A stretch of 64,000 nt of DNA from positions 1,089,037-1,153,036 of the forward strand of contig JAJVDF010000277.1 of assembly GCA_022410635.1 (NCBI GenBank), read 5' to 3'. The notes beneath the pieces are model-generated. The model had not been told where the DNA came from. It searched no databases and worked only from the letters and a program-made list of their open reading frames with translations. The position numbers were made by a program, and so were the translations under genes. Numbering within the stretch: position 1 is the first letter of the stretch; the number at the start of each line of letters is the position of its first letter. Origin of the DNA: Tretioscincus oriximinensis (lineage: Eukaryota; Chordata; Lepidosauria; Squamata; Gymnophthalmidae). Below are positions 61,030-64,000 of the stretch, piece by piece.

Positions 61030-61400
61030 TGGACTCTAGACTCCCTCCTTTCTACTTCCTATCTTTCTCTTCCTTTCGCCTTCTGCTTCCAGCGTTATTC
61101 CTCTCTCCCTTTTTCCTTCTTTCTTGTTTCCTATTATTCTTCCCCCTTTCTTCTTCTCTTCTTTCTTTTTTTCTTCTCTCTTATTCCCCTCACTTCTTCT
61201 GCCCTTTCTCCACCATCCTTTGTCCTTTATCCTTCCTTCCTTTATCCACCTTTTCCCTCCCCATCCCATTCCCTTTGTCTTATTCCTCTCCTTCTTTCTC
61301 CTCCCTTATTTTTTCTCTCTTCCATCCTTTGTCCTTCCTTCATTTCTTTCCTCTGTCTCCTGTTCCCTTCGTCTTCTTTCTTGTCACTCTGCTGATGCCA
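61030..61400 (+). repeat. Long polypyrimidine (C/T-rich) tract
   Basis: About 370 bp of nearly pure T and C on the plus strand (CCTT, TTCC and CTT mixtures). The long Leu/Ser/Phe-rich open frames across it are composition artefacts. Confidence 0.9.
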
Positions 61401-63246
61401 GGCAGCAACTGATGTCACCAGAGACAGTACACTGAGGGAAAGAATTTGTTTGTTCTCTTTGCCTTCTTACTGAACAGATTTTGCCGCCTGCTCTGGTTTT
61501 GCTGCTTACTAATCCTGCCTATACAGTAGGTTACTTCTAATCAGTTCGATTGGACATGTTGAACTACCTGTCCAGCTCAAACTGTTCAATCAGATCCATT
61601 CAAAGTGAGCATTTAATCTTACTACATCGTATCTTTTATTGTGATATTCATTAATGACAAAAGCAAATTGTTTGTCATTAAGCTGATGTGTTCTCTCATT
61701 CTAAATGTGGTCTGGTGGGATTAAAATATATATAATTAACAGTATTTTCATTTCCCTTCCCATCTTTCTCCAGTTCTCTGGGATAATGGTTTCTAGGTAG
61801 AAAAATAGCCACTTGGAGGATCTTGCAGGCCACAAAATAAGCAGATCAGGGCTTGTACATCTTTAATGGTTGTAAAAAAAGAAGCAATTTCAGCAGGTAG
61901 TTTATAACGTCAGCAGCACTTGCTGAAATTCCCTCTTTAACACACCCATTGGAGGTGCCAACATAGTTTGCACAATCAGAACATTGTCTTCAAAGAAAGC
62001 TTCCACTAAGATCACAAATGAGGATCTTGTTGTAGTTCCACTATTCTTTGACGTGCAGGAAACTGTCTGTAATGGCTCCCTGGCTGTGGAGTAACATCTC
62101 AGTGCAAGTACACCACCTCCTTAAGTTTTTGGCACCTTTGACTCCTAATTTGTGCCAGCGTGGGAGGGAGGCTACTTTGAAACCTTCAAGTGAAACGTCA
62201 AATATTTTAAACAAATAAAGCATGGATATGAACTTTGAGAGGCATCAAATGTGAAATTTGTAAAACAAAAAAAATTGTACGTCAGTTGTTTCGTTTGCAT
62301 ACTGTACCTGATGTGTGGATGTTGGATACAACTACTGAAAATTCTGAAAAGTATAAACGGGCATCAAGCCACATTTGTGGAATATAGGTGGTACAAGAAA
62401 ATCAAAGATTAGAAAATAAGAATGCAAACTGAGATGGGAAAAATTCATAATTTTGAATTGTGGATATATTGATTAAAATTCTATTTGTAATATTGTCAGG
62501 AATATTCCCTGACATGAATACGAGGGGGTTCTTGATTAGAATAGACTTTTATGACTTTTATCTTAGTGGAAGCTTTCTTTGAAAACAAAGTTCTGATTGT
62601 GTAACCTATGTTGGCTGCCACCTACAGAGAAATACTAATGCAATGCTTCCATCCAGTAGCAAATTAGTTGTAGAATGACCAAACTAGCAAGGGGTGTGCA
62701 GATTTAAACTTCACCTTTCTTGTTCCAAACCATGCTTTGATCCATTGAGATATTAGAACACAGTACAGAAAGATCCATGGTAAATCATTGGTTAAAGCTC
62801 CCAACCCTCATTATTATGCTGGTTCCGCCCTTGCTTCTATCACATGGCTCCCTCTTCTGAAATAATTCTGTTTTAATACTGTTTTTATTGGTAGCTAAGA
62901 TCAGAGGCAACAATTTCTAGCAATTAAATTGTGCTTTATGTATAACATAAAAACATGGGCATGTGTTTGGTGTGTCTGATGGCCTTTGTTCTGTCCTTTA
63001 CCATTCACATTTTGCAGGTGTTTGGTGCTTGTAATTTTTAGTAATGCCTTTAGCTGTTCAATGGAAAGAAATGCAATATTGTCAGGTGTGATCAGCTTTG
63101 TGAATTAGACTAAAAGAAATTAAATAATTGGCTTCATTATTAACAGCTTTGGACCAAGAACCCAGGAGAAAATTGCATTCAGTATTCATCTGGCCCTTCA
63201 GGGAATAAAATGTCAATTTCTGGGTCCCACACAGACATTGTAAATA
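61401..63246. other. Unassigned intergenic sequence
   Basis: No gene or clear repeat recognised. Confidence 0.4.
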
Positions 63247-63437
63247 GGCTGACCAGATGACCCCTTTTGGGGGGGTTGAAAACCTGTTTTTGGGGTGCCT
63301 CTCGGTTTTTCTGAGGAAAAAAAAAACAATTTATTTTTTAAAAAATCTTTTTTTGAAAACAATTTCCTCAGAAAAACTGGGAGGCACCCCAAAACCGGGT
63401 TTTCATGCCCCCCCCAAAAGGGGTCATCTGGTCAGCC
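63247..63437. mobile_element. Palindromic TA-target MITE, 191 bp (family copy 3)
   Basis: Starts GGCTGACCAGATGACCCC and ends with its exact inverse; TA on both sides. The arms also share GAAAACC.GTTTTTGGGGTGCC and CTGAGGAAA blocks, so almost the whole element folds on itself. Confidence 0.92.
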
Positions 63438-64000
63438 TATAAAGGGCATTGAAAAGCATGATGCAAATAGGGTGTGCAATGCAGGAGGTGAGGGAGAAAA
63501 AATAGGGTAAGGGGGAGATGGAAGTGAATGGAGTATTTGGTTAGGCCTGTTGTATACTGGGGCATGTAACTGGAAAAAATGAAAAACCGTTAAAAATTCT
63601 TCTCTTTTACCTAAAGGCTTTAAAAGTCAAACTAAGAGGTTTACTCTTTAGAGGACTGATACAGTTACAGTAGCAGACTGTGAGGAATAAGACAGCTGCT
63701 ATTCTGGATACATGAAGATATCTCTCAAAGTATACTTATAAAAAAGAGTTAAATACATATTCTTTGCCATTACATTTATCTTCTTCCCCATAGTGTAAAA
63801 ACAAATTTTGTTCCTTTTAAACAGTTAAAACACTGTAGTTGGCGTCGTTGTGTCACTGAGGAGTGTATGACACCACGAAATATAATAATAAAAAGGTGGC
63901 AGCAGTTTAAAAGAGAAACAATTTATTTGGCAATCAATAAATATAGGTGTGCAAGCCAATGTCACAGGCTTGTACCAGGAGTTTGAAATTGAGCCAAACT
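63438..64000. other. Unassigned terminal segment
   Basis: AT-rich; no gene or repeat recognised up to the window edge. Confidence 0.4.

Noticed and set aside
60952..61435. Overlapping 100-147 codon plus-strand frames rich in Leu, Ser, Phe and Pro
   Set aside because: Composition artefact of the polypyrimidine tract; all three frames look alike.
30555..64000. A second kallikrein or protease gene downstream, as kallikreins are often clustered
   Set aside because: Reading both strands I found no further GDSGGP, AAHC or NDLML-type exon. Any neighbour would lie outside the window.

Overview
The window is vertebrate nuclear DNA, most likely from a squamate reptile (lizard or snake). It is AT-rich and intron-dominated. 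It carries tRNA-derived SINEs of Sauria-type structure, L2, CR1 and L1-like LINE fragments, and many short DNA transposons flanked by TA or 8-9 bp target-site duplications. There are no bacterial-style gene arrays. One scaffold gap (349 N, 16182-16530) and scattered single ambiguous bases mark it as a draft assembly. The species call is inferred from repeat content only.

I can support one protein-coding gene: a five-coding-exon kallikrein-type S1 serine protease on the + strand. Its exons are 18175-18229, 23068-23218, 25732-25985, 27360-27496 and 30402-30554, giving a 249-residue prepro-enzyme. All splice sites are GT-AG and the intron phases are 1-2-1-0, the classical kallikrein pattern. The catalytic His, Asp and Ser, the Asp189-equivalent and six expected disulfide pairs are present. 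By motif it resembles KLK15, KLK14 and KLK11 more than snake-venom serine proteases. Oddities are an Ile-Pro-Gly-Gly mature N-terminus, a thirteenth cysteine and a CAGCAG (NAGNAG) acceptor at exon 2.

Layout: 1-17.5 kb is intergenic or far upstream. It holds LINE debris, two hAT-type insertions with clear 8-bp duplications, SINEs, several hairpin MITEs, a decayed L1 (about 12.1-14.4 kb, minus strand) and the gap in a CTT repeat. From 17.5 to 31.7 kb lies the kallikrein gene; its introns contain a perfect 51-bp inverted repeat, several DNA transposons and a sense-oriented solo LTR. From 31.7 to 64 kb I find no gene, only repeats: L1, L2 and CR1 3' ends, a 1.2-kb element with very long terminal inverted repeats flanked by TTTA, a mariner-type MITE with an internal 42-bp tandem repeat, a second solo LTR of the same family as the intronic one, minisatellites and microsatellites, and a polypyrimidine tract.

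I see no operon-like or multi-gene system. The most interesting signals are the kallikrein's unusual activation terminus, the perfect inverted duplication in its first intron, the long-TIR element, and perfect CRE-type motifs embedded in repeats.
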